From Beverwykella pulmonaria (Eukaryota > Ascomycota > Dothideomycetes > Pleosporales > Melanommataceae): 64,000 nt of DNA. The translations under genes were made by a program, and so were the position numbers. Location: NCBI GenBank assembly GCA_001599595.1, contig BCHH01000014.1:195587-259586 (forward strand), written 5' to 3'. The notes beneath the pieces were generated by a model that made no database searches, was not told the DNA's origin, and saw nothing but the letters and a program-made list of their open reading frames with translations. This document shows positions 56,296-64,000 of this stretch, piece after piece. Position 1 is the first letter of the stretch, and every line of letters begins with the position of its first letter.

Positions 56296-57891
56296 TCACT
56301 CCGCAGGCCAAGTCGTCCCATCCATGAGCATCCTCTGATGTTTCTTCTTCTTCTTTCTCTTCTTTGACGAGTCCTCTTCGTGAGTATCATTTTGCAGCTG
56401 TTCCTCGCTCTCCACGCCCAAGTCACCCTCCTTGCCTTTCTTCTGTTTCATCTTCTTCTCAGCCCCGTCCTTAACCTCTTCGCAATTCTCCTTGAGTTTG
56501 TTGTTAGCCTTTTGCATGCTGGCAACCTTGGGCGTATTCTCCTCCACCGTCGTGGTCGATTTATTCTCCACAGGAGTATCGACATGGTCCGGCTCTGTCT
56601 TGGGTTTCGGCGGATACTTTTCTAATTTCTTCAGGCGCGCGATGGGGATAACGCCGACCTCCTCACTTCTCGCAAGCGCGTCATTCGCCGCGTCAATACT
56701 GGCCTGCGTCTTATTCTGGCCTTCAGCACTACCCAGCCATGCACCCTCGAACCCCCACCCAGTCAAGTACACCCCGATATAGAAATGTTGGATGCCACTT
56801 CTCATCTCCATGGGCCTCTCCTCGCGGAACTCGAGCTTGATGCCCTTGCCGACGATCAATTTGTTTAGATCCTCGCGAGCCTGTGGGTTCTCGACAATCC
56901 GGTCCTTGTAGCGGAGCAGTTGCGGGGTCCAAAGCTCTGTTAACCAATCCTCCGCCGTCTGAAACCCGTTCGCTGGGTCCGACAACACGAGAGCAGCGAC
57001 ATACGCCTCGAACATATCCGCAATAATCTTCTCCCAAGACTTGCTCTTCTCCAGATGAGCGCCATGCTTCAGTCGATCTCCAAAGGCATAAGCGTCGGAG
57101 AACCTACCTAGCGTCTCGTTACAGACAAGCCGCTCGCGTAACTGCGATTGCTGACCCGGATCGAGGTGTGGGAAACGAGAGTAGATGAGGCGTGAAGCTA
57201 TAATCTCAATGTATGCGTCGCCTAAGAACTCAAGCCGCTCGTAGCTGTCCCCGACGTTGATGCCCTGAGTGCGCCTCTCGTTTGCGTAGGCGTTGTGTGT
57301 GAAGACGGCTTCGGCGAGGTGGGGCTCGGCGATGTAGGGGAGGGGTGGTAGGTTCTCTACCTTCTTGATCTTGCGGATGATGTAGGAGGGGATGGCCGGG
57401 TTGGCTGCGGTTTCAGGGCGCTTGATGTCGAGGTCGCGGCGGGATTGCGAAGGGAAATGTTTGGCAGCGCGAGTGGAGAGCAGTCGCTGGAGTGAGAGTG
57501 CGTGGTGCCTGATATCTTCGTCGCCTGCTTGTTCTCTCTCCTCTGCTATGAGCTTGTCCAGCAGCGCAATCAAGCCCGTCTGCATCTCGGCGATCGCCAG
57601 TATGCATGGCTCACAGTTTTCTGGGTCTGGCAACCTCATCGTGTTATTCAGAAGCTGATCTGCTTGCTGGCTCAGTCTCCCTGTAGGATGGAAGGGCATT
57701 CTATCCTCTCGAGTGTTAGGACCGTTGGAGAAGCCGCCGGAGCCATGAGGCGAATTCGCAATATTGTACGAGGATGGACGGCCATGGGGATTTTCGTATG
57801 AACTTGACCCGTTCGACTTGGACTTCTTGTATGACGGCTGGCCGCGGTCGGTGCCATAGTGGTTGAAAGGCCTGCCTCGTTTCTCGACCAT
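56296..57891 (-). CDS. RNT1: Ribonuclease III (Rnt1-like)
   Basis: Double-strand-specific endoribonuclease processing pre-rRNA, snoRNA and snRNA precursors. Single exon, 531 residues. After a disordered basic N-terminus the RNase III domain begins around 170. The signature ERLEFLGDAYIE lies at 218-229 (catalytic Asp near 225) and the second metal-binding pair is in DMFEAYVAA near 292-300. A divergent dsRNA-binding domain follows (about 335-420: REDLNKLIVGKGIKLEF to ASIDAANDALARSEE). The extended Lys/Glu-rich tail (KKRKKKKKH) may serve nuclear or nucleolar localisation. No helicase or PAZ domain, so it is not Dicer. Convergent with FAT1 and divergent from the mS33 gene. Confidence 0.93.
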   Translation of the reverse strand: MVEKRGRPFNHYGTDRGQPSYKKSKSNGSSSYENPHGRPSSYNIANSPHGSGGFSNGPNTREDRMPFHPTGRLSQQADQLLNNTMRLPDPENCEPCILAIAEMQTGLIALLDKLIAEEREQAGDEDIRHHALSLQRLLSTRAAKHFPSQSRRDLDIKRPETAANPAIPSYIIRKIKKVENLPPLPYIAEPHLAEAVFTHNAYANERRTQGINVGDSYERLEFLGDAYIEIIASRLIYSRFPHLDPGQQSQLRERLVCNETLGRFSDAYAFGDRLKHGAHLEKSKSWEKIIADMFEAYVAALVLSDPANGFQTAEDWLTELWTPQLLRYKDRIVENPQAREDLNKLIVGKGIKLEFREERPMEMRSGIQHFYIGVYLTGWGFEGAWLGSAEGQNKTQASIDAANDALARSEEVGVIPIARLKKLEKYPPKPKTEPDHVDTPVENKSTTTVEENTPKVASMQKANNKLKENCEEVKDGAEKKMKQKKGKEGDLGVESEEQLQNDTHEEDSSKKRKKKKKHQRMLMDGTTWPAE

Positions 57892-58182
57892 GGTGTGGCG
57901 GCGTTGAAGTCGAGTTCTGTTGGAGTTTATCGTAGTGAAAGATAACCAAGATGCTCAAGCATCAACGCCGAATCACTGCCGCGGATAGGCGTATATCTCG
58001 TACTGCATAGTACTGGGAGAAATACAATGCGAAAAGACGGGTTCTGTTTGTCAAACGAGTGCCTCGCTCGAGAAAGTTTGAGAGCAAATGCACCTTGCCC
58101 AATGAAAACTAGCGCGCCAAGTATCTTCAAATCAATTCACTATTCACCACCGCATCACACGGCGAATTGCCCACCACACACC
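57892..58182. promoter_or_regulatory. Bidirectional promoter of RNase III and mS33 genes
   Basis: 291 bp between divergent start codons. Contains no open frame of note; promoter role inferred from layout. Confidence 0.5.
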
Positions 58183-58562
58183 ATGTCCGTCCCCCGGTCG
58201 CGCGTCCTCGCGCTCATGAAAGTACGCATCCCTCCCATTCCCCATTCCCCACGCCCCCAATCCCCTACTAACCAACCCAGGTACAATCCCGCATCTTCAG
58301 CACAACCTACAACCCCAACAACCTCCGCATCGGCACATCAATCCTTCACTCCCGTCTCAAAGGCGCCGCGATCGCCTCTTACTACCCACCGCGGATCGGT
58401 ACTATTCCCCAACTACGAGCGCTGTACCCGGAGAGAGAGATTCTAGACGACAAGGAGGAGGATTGGCTGGAGCACCAGCAAATTGCGCGGAGTAGAGGGA
58501 AGGGAAATCCGAAGAAGAAGAGAACGGCTGCTGAGAGTAAGAAGTTTAATAAGAAACGGTAG
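58183..58562 (+). CDS. RSM27: Mitochondrial small-subunit ribosomal protein mS33 (Rsm27)
   Basis: Small basic protein of the mitochondrial 37S/28S ribosomal subunit. Exons 58183-58221 and 58281-58562 (106 residues); the 59-nt intron (GTACGC...CCCAG) follows codon 13 and joins MK to VQSRIF. The conserved core STTYNPNNLRIGTSIL and YYPPRIGTIPQL is followed by EREILDDKEEDWLEHQQIARSRGKG (family pattern) and a Lys-rich C-terminus. Split by the intron, it is not visible as one long frame. Targeting to mitochondria is expected from the family. Confidence 0.92.
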
Positions 58563-58898
58563 CGTGGGATAGGATGAGAAGAAGTGGGGGGAGGGGTTAG
58601 GTACGTGGGTGTATGTGATACGAGAAGGACAGGGCGATGAGTGGAGTGAAAGGCGCATTGGAAGGAAAGATGTGAGGTATAGGGTTTGGCATAGGGTGGA
58701 GAAATGTAACACAGTGTACTAACAGTCACCACGGCCGGCGCCATGCATTCCGCATGATATGGAAAGCATTAGCAATTATCGTTTAACGTTCAACATCATA
58801 TTTTGCAAGTCTAAGTTTTTGCCTTCCAATCCTAACCAAAGCCATGCCCCAGATTATATCTTTCATCCCACACCATCTACATATATATCCCATTTGCT
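58563..58898. other. Convergent 3' intergenic region
   Basis: Between the mS33 stop codon and the 3' end of the minus-strand MFS gene. No coding sequence is seen. Confidence 0.55.
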
Positions 58899-60406
58899 TT
58901 ATGTGGCCTTATTCTTGCTCTTCCTCACCTTCTGCGTCCCAGGCGGTACCTTCAGACCCCCAAACACCAGTCCACATACTGCGATCATGCCAGCCGCCCC
59001 GACTGCGTATGCCGTCTCGCGGCCAGCCCACCAGTACATTGAGCAGAAAATTAAAGGACCGAGCGAGCGTCCAATCTGACCTGTTCACACGAATTAGCTT
59101 CTATCTAAATATCATCGGGACAGAAAAAGTTGCTCGCTGTGCTCGCATGTTCGACTTACCAAAACTCCGATGATTGCCCAACTTCTCTCCCCTCTCCCCA
59201 CTCGCCGCCTCAAAAGAACTCAGACTATTCAATCCTGTCACCACCGTTGCGCTTGTAACCGCCAGCAGCGCTGCCGCTCCATACAAACCCCTCTGGCTGG
59301 TGACCCTCCCCAGCATGAAAAATGCAATCGTGCAAGCCACCACTCCCATTTTGACAACCGTAAGCGGGTGCGAGCGTCTTACCACAGAGCCCTGGAGCAG
59401 GGAAGCGACCAACCCGATGAAGCCGAGGAGTTTTCCCGTTTGTGCGGAGCCATACGCGAAGAGGTCGTACGTCATGAATGGGAGGGAGAATTCCATGCCA
59501 GAGAAGAAGAGGATGAAGAAGAAGTGCGTTGCGTTCAGGATGGTGTGGCTATTCGTTCTGGCTCTGGGTTTCTCCTTAACCTCATCTGCCTTGCGAACGC
59601 CGTTTCCGTTCGCCATTCCGTTCGCCGTGCCGCTCTCCTTGGAGGTGATGATGGGCAGCGTCTCCGGAAGGCAGAAGTACAAGTACACGCTCTCCGTCAC
59701 AATGAGAAGCAAGCTGAAGGCAGCGGCCGAGGCAAACGGGTTCGCGGCGAAGCTGGTAATGGTAGACAAATACGCGCCGAGTGCAGGACCAAATGTGAAT
59801 GCAATGCTGAAGCACACTCCCACGAGCGCCATGGTAGCCCCGCGCTGCGTGTCGTCGCTAATATCCGTCGCAATCGCCATAGCTAGCTGCACGTTCCCTT
59901 CGCTCAAGCCGCCGACCACGCGCGACGCGAGGAAGGTCCTGAAATCGGTGGCTGCTACCCACAATGCCACGCTGAGGACATTGCCGGCCATACTCCACAG
60001 CAGCGCAGTTCTTCGTCCATATTTATCCGACAGCGTCCCGATGATGGGACTCGCGATGGCTTGCAGGAAGGAAAACAGGGACCCGAGGGCGCCACCGAGG
60101 AGAACAATGTCGTACCGGTCGTTGATGGGTTTCGCGAAGCTGTTCTTGTACGTGTTGAGGCCGTCGAGGATGCGCGAAAGGATGGTTGTCGAAGACCCGG
60201 CGCGCGAGGACTCGTGGTCACGGTAGAATTCGAGCAGCTTGGGGAAGAGCGGGAGGATGAATGTGAAGGAGATCTGGGGAACCCGTTAGGAATGTGGAGG
60301 AAAAGAGCGCTGAGGAGTGACGTACAAGATCAAGCAGGAGCGAGAGGAACAGCACTCTGAGCACCTTCTTGCGCAGGGCAGCGGAGACTGGCGCCGGCGA
60401 AGACAT
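58899..60406 (-). CDS. MFS transporter (TetA/MFSD10-like)
   Basis: Major facilitator with about 12 helices. Exons 60406-60326, 60273-59160, 59080-58899 (458 residues); introns 52 and 79 nt. TM1 is split by intron 1 (LFLSLLLDL joined to ISFTFILPLFPK). Motif A between TM2 and TM3 reads GTLSDKYGRRTAL. An acidic/basic central loop of about 30 residues (TANGMANGNGVRKADE) separates the halves. The final exon restores QIGRSLGPLIFCSMYWWAG and a Lys-rich end. The order of motifs resembles eukaryotic MFSD10/TETRAN and bacterial TetA-type proteins; the substrate is unknown. Divergent from the thioesterase gene. Confidence 0.88.
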
Positions 60407-61056
60407 TGCGGATTCTTTTGGGTGTGTCTCGAGGCTGCGGATGCGGATGCGGATTCTCGGTGTTAAAAGTATAATACGTACTCAACTTCGTAACAAAGAC
60501 ACGCGATGCTATGGTTAAATACGTAGACGCAAGCAGCGATCGGAACAAAACTCAGCCACTGGGGCCATAGAGACACATCAATGAAAATAGTAGCGCAGCT
60601 AGTGGAAGGTAAGAATATTGAATCTACTCAGCTCAGACCGTCGGCGAGAATGCGATTCGATGGCGTGAAACATGGTCGGCCGCCAGAGAACGTCATCCAT
60701 ATCCCGGCGCCTCCTGATCGCGTGAGGATCGTGAAACGCTGCCTGAGGCCTTCTGTGTGTGCGCAGTTTGATGTGGCTTTTTCCTGCATGCGTTTTGTTT
60801 CGGGTTTGCTGTTGTTTCGAAACAGAAGCGCCCCTCAAGGATGCATTCTAGAAAAGGGGATCGTGCGTCTGGTGGTGGTGAATGGTAAGCCGAGGCAAAC
60901 CCACTTGGAGCTCTCCGCGCAAGACATTACCACGGCCAAAAGATCAACATGCTCTACAACGGTTCTGAAAATTCTGTGACGGTATCGTTGCGGCTGCTAC
61001 ACCTGGATATCCCCATCAATTGACGCCCCGTACCACGTCTTGTCCAAATTACCACC
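60407..61056. promoter_or_regulatory. Divergent intergenic region, MFS and thioesterase genes
   Basis: 650 bp between divergent starts. A 132-codon plus-strand frame (60581-60979) has no recognisable domain and is more likely chance. Promoter function inferred. Confidence 0.45.
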
Positions 61057-61766
61057 ATGGGCACCCCCGAGGAAGCCGCAAAGCGAGAGCGAGAGCGAGC
61101 AAAAGCCATAGCAGCCGTCCGCGCCATGTTTGACCGCTACAAGCTCCTTGCTGCTCAGCGACCCAAAGACCACATCGTATGTATGCAGACCTCCCGCGAT
61201 GCCTTTCATTTTTGGTCAAGCGGTCGTCGTCGATCGACGCCCAACTATTGAATCTTAGTTTCGGATACTCACTCATCCGTTAGGATTTCGACCGCGAAGT
61301 AATGGAAAACCTGAAAATCATCGACGCCGGAATGGATGGATCCGTATCGTTCGAACTCCAAGTTGGACCCAATTTCTCGAATCTGAATGACGTTATGCAT
61401 GGGGGTGCAGCAGGCGTGATTTTCGACATGGCAACAACGACGGCGCTCTGCCCCGTTGCCAAGCCCGGGTACTGGGAGTTCATGGGCGGCGTAACCCGCA
61501 GCCTCAATATCTCATATCTGAAAGCTGTTCCTATCGGAACTTCTGTACGGCTCGATTCAAAGGTTGTGAGCGTGGGAAAGCAGATGGCGATGATCCGGGG
61601 TACGATGAAAAGTCTAGATGGGAAGACGACCTATTGTACCGTCGAGCATCATAAAGTCAATACTCCGGTACTGCCGCAACATCGCGAGGCAAGGGTTCAG
61701 TGGGATGAGGAGTGGGAGAGGGAATGGGGACTGGCTAAGGAGGGGGCGGGAAAGGCTAAGATATGA
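61057..61766 (+). CDS. Hotdog-fold acyl-CoA thioesterase (ACOT13/PaaI-like)
   Basis: Predicted acyl-CoA hydrolase of the hotdog superfamily. Exons 61057-61176 and 61284-61766 (200 residues), intron 107 nt (GTATGT...CGTTAG). The conserved core is NVMHGGAAGVIFDMATTTAL-like: HGGA with a catalytic Asp in IFDMAT, near residue 100. It is followed by LNISYLKAVPIGTSVRLDSKVV and IRGTMKSLDGKTTY, which form the hotdog sheet. An N-terminal charged helix (KRERERAKAIAAV) and a C-terminal HHKVN block match fungal homologues. Substrate chain length is not predictable. The FAT1-like synthetase 5 kb away makes the opposite reaction, but no link is implied by layout. Confidence 0.9.
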
Positions 61767-61879
61767 CGAGGTGGATGATGAATCATGATATACTTTTCTC
61801 TATCCTTTCCCTTCCTTGGGATTCCTTTTTTCCCTACCTTGAACGCCAGCCATGTTCGCTATCTATATGAGATGGGGAA

Positions 61880-63251
61880 TCACCTCTTCAGCGCTCGTCC
61901 AGCGATGTCTTTCCGAAACTGCATACCCTCGAAATGTATGCACTCCACGCCCTTGTAGGCCTTAGCCACTGCTTCTTCTAATGTTGGCGCTGTAGCTGTG
62001 GATGCGATGACCCGACCTCCAGAGGTCTTGAGGACATGGTTGGTAAGCGAGGTGCCGGCGTGGAAGAGAACAACATCTATCATCATTCATCAGTCATAAT
62101 TCCAGCGTTCCTTCAACTCGATTGAATTGAAAATGCCGGGAAAGGGAGGGAGACATACCATCCGGCACTGGATCCAGCTTCATGGGTGTGCCTTTCGGGT
62201 ACGATCCTGGGTAGCCCCCAGCAGCGACAACCACCGTCGCCGCACTCCTATCGCCAACCTCCACCTCGGCCTCGTCCAGCCTCCCCTCTGCACACGCGAC
62301 CATGACCTCGGCGAGATCACTTGTCATAAGCGCGAGCAAACTCTGCGTCTCGGGGTCTCCAAACCGAACATTGTACTCAAGCACTTTCGGTCCCGACTTC
62401 GTCATCATAAGGCCCGTGAACAACACGCCCTTGAACTCGTAGCCCTCGGACCGCATCCCATCGACTGTCGGTTGCAAAATCTCCTTGTGTATCTTGTCAA
62501 TCACATCCACGGGCGCGATCTTGGTAGGCGCATATGTCCCCATACCCCCTGTATTTGGCCCGGTATCCCCATCCCCAATCCTCTTATGGTCCTGCGCTGG
62601 CGGCAAACTCTTGATTGTTTTCCCATCACTAAACGTAAGTATACTCAGCTCATCGCCCTCCAGAAACTCCTCAATCACCACCTCATCCCCTGCATCCCCA
62701 AATTCTTTGTCCAGCATGATCTCCTTGAGCGCGGCATGCGCCTCCTCTTTAGTCTGCGGTATTATGACGCCCTTCCCTGCTGCCAGACCTGATGCCTTGA
62801 TGACCACGTTATGCGATATGGAGTCAAGGTATTCTCGCGCCTTCTCATAGAGGCTAAAGTTCTCGTACGCGGCGGTCGGGATATTGTGCATCTTCATGAA
62901 GTCCTTGCTGAATGTCTTACTGCCTTCCATCCTCGCCGCTGCTTGGGTGGGCCCAAAGCTCTGTATCCCGCTCGCGTGCTCGGCGAAGAAGTCCACCACT
63001 CCATCGACAAGCGGTTGTTCTGGACCTGGAATTAAAAAATTGATCGCCGATGTTTTCGCGAAATCTACCAGAGCGGGGAAATCCGAGGGCGAAATGCTAG
63101 ACATGTTCGTGACATTGGGGAGGGCCGCGGTGCCCCCATTGCCAGGGACGACGAAGATGTGCGAGACGAGGGGCGATTGAAGGAGTTTCCAGGCGAGGGC
63201 GTGTTCGCGGCCGCCGTTGCCGATGAGTAGGATGCGGAGTTTGTTCGTCAT
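61880..63251 (-). CDS. Phosphoribosylamine-glycine ligase (GAR synthetase), stand-alone
   Basis: ATP-grasp enzyme joining glycine to 5-phosphoribosylamine in step 2 of de novo purine synthesis. Exons 63251-62159 and 62076-61880 (429 residues), intron 82 nt (GTATGT...GATAG). Motifs: N-terminal IGNGGREHALAWKL, GPEQPLVDG, ATP-grasp ASGLAAGKGV, EEFLEGDELSILTF and GPNTGGMGTYAPT, EYNVRFGDPETQ, and the terminal VVLFHAGT and GGRVIASTA blocks. The whole length equals bacterial PurD; a stop follows GRALKR, so the AIR synthetase domain fused in yeast Ade5,7 is absent. No such domain is seen downstream either. Whether the organism also has the bifunctional gene cannot be judged from this window. Confidence 0.93.
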
Positions 63252-63505
63252 TGTGGGAATTGCGGGGTGGAGAGGCTGTTGATGATGTGTAGGCTCAAGG
63301 TCAAAAGTTTTTCGTACCTGAGCTGCCCCGCCATGGTGGGGTTGATAGAACTAAGGACATCCCTTGTCAGGGCACGTGCGCATCAATTCACATCCATGGA
63401 ATTGGGATACATGGCAAGGTCAGTTGCAATGATGGAATATCTATAGGGTATCATTCAACCCAGAATCTGTTCTGGGATTGGCTCTGCCACCAGTATCCAG
63501 GCTCA

Positions 63506-64000
63506 CTACCTATCGTCGTCAACCAAGAACAACTCCATCACCCTGACCATTCTCTCCGTCCTAATGGCTCTATCCTTTTCTTTCAGCTTCTCCATGCCCT
63601 CAGATCGGAAGATCACACCTGCGAACACACTGGCGTAGTTACGGTTGATGAGTTGCCGTAGAGCCACTTCCGGAACTTTGCTTAGGGTCTTTCGCCGAAC
63701 TGAAACCTGTGGCGAGGCGGGGAGATCTATGCTAGCACGTGGTGTCTTAGGATCAGGCATGGAGGCGTTGGCAATATCTCGTGCGATGCTTTGGAGCATG
63801 GTTGTGAGCAGGACGAAAGAGGCGTTGTGGTTGGGGGTCGACGACAAAACTTCCAGGACAGCAACTCGCTCTTCGAACCCTGGATGCTGCTTCCATTTCT
63901 CTCTTGCGACAATGCCGTCTTCTAAGCGCTTCCACATGGCTTCAGTGATGATTCCATCTTGGAGGCTGCCCAGAAACTGAAGCAGCACCTCCGCTAAAAT
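63506..64000 (-). CDS. C-terminal part of a RhoGAP-type protein, possibly OCRL-like 5-phosphatase (runs off window)
   Basis: Open frame continues past the window edge (5' part missing); stop codon at 63506-63508. 164 residues are visible. The beginning, ILAEVLLQFLGSL followed by GIITEAMWKRL, resembles the RhoGAP helix pattern of OCRL/INPP5B-type proteins (ADxLLxFLxxLPEPVI). Further on, a leucine-rich stretch NHNASFVLLTTMLQSIAR and VFAGVIFRSE match the later RhoGAP helices. The catalytic Arg finger region would lie upstream, outside the window, and OCRL-type domains usually lack it. Family assignment rests on a short divergent region and is tentative; that this is coding is likely. Confidence 0.6.
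   Translation of the reverse strand: MLAEVLLQFLGSLQDGIITEAMWKRLEDGIVAREKWKQHPGFEERVAVLEVLSSTPNHNASFVLLTTMLQSIARDIANASMPDPKTPRASIDLPASPQVSVRRKTLSKVPEVALRQLINRNYASVFAGVIFRSEGMEKLKEKDRAIRTERMVRVMELFLVDDDR

Noticed and set aside
60581..60979. 132-codon plus-strand frame between divergent MFS and thioesterase genes
   Set aside because: No domain; sits in a promoter-sized gap.
1..64000. CRISPR array, operon promoters with Shine-Dalgarno sites, riboswitches
   Set aside because: None present; the DNA is eukaryotic with spliceosomal introns.

Overview
This window is nuclear DNA of a filamentous ascomycete (Pezizomycotina; a Dothideomycete or close relative is my guess, not proven). The evidence is the mix of single-copy eukaryotic housekeeping genes, many very short introns (45-85 nt, mostly GTAAGT/GTATGT-type donors with CTGAC/CTAAC-type branch sites), fungal-only families (WOPR regulator, Zn(II)2Cys6 factor, group of hybrid histidine kinases, NACHT/STAND remnants) and RIP-like mutations in repeated sequence. 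I see about 19 well supported protein genes, one doubtful small ORF, two pseudogenes and one complete non-autonomous DNA transposon.

Layout. 1-4.85 kb is a dense housekeeping block: BET5 (TRAPP vesicle tethering), LTV1 (40S assembly) and LSG1 (60S maturation); LTV1 and LSG1 share a 248-bp divergent promoter. 4.85-11.3 kb has no gene I can support and leads into GSK3 (11.3-12.8 kb). CBP80 (15.3-18.1 kb) and a NIPA-type magnesium transporter homologue (18.9-21.1 kb) follow. 21.1-31.8 kb is a 10.7-kb gene-free interval with transposon debris at its left end; it ends at a WOPR-family master regulator (Wor1/Ryp1/Sge1 type). 

35.6-36.9 kb holds a heavily broken SUKH (SMI1/KNR4) pseudogene, followed by a short-chain dehydrogenase, a hybrid histidine kinase and a divergent F-box gene. 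43.9-48.6 kb is a possible small functional unit: an MFS drug/polyamine-type exporter and a Zn(II)2Cys6 regulator transcribed divergently from a 376-bp promoter. Unusually, the F-box, MFS and regulator genes carry up to five GC-AG introns, all with a GCAAGT donor, while I find none in the other genes.

48.6-53.5 kb is an AT-rich accessory pocket containing an intact 834-bp hAT-type MITE with a perfect 8-bp target duplication and a RIP-scarred, internally deleted NLR (NACHT-ankyrin) pseudogene. 54-64 kb returns to ordinary genes: a FAT1-like acyl-CoA synthetase, RNase III (Rnt1), mitoribosomal protein mS33, an MFS transporter, a hotdog thioesterase, a stand-alone GAR synthetase and the C-terminal end of a RhoGAP-type protein that runs off the window.

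All intron positions were worked out by hand from reading frame and splice consensus; they need transcript confirmation.
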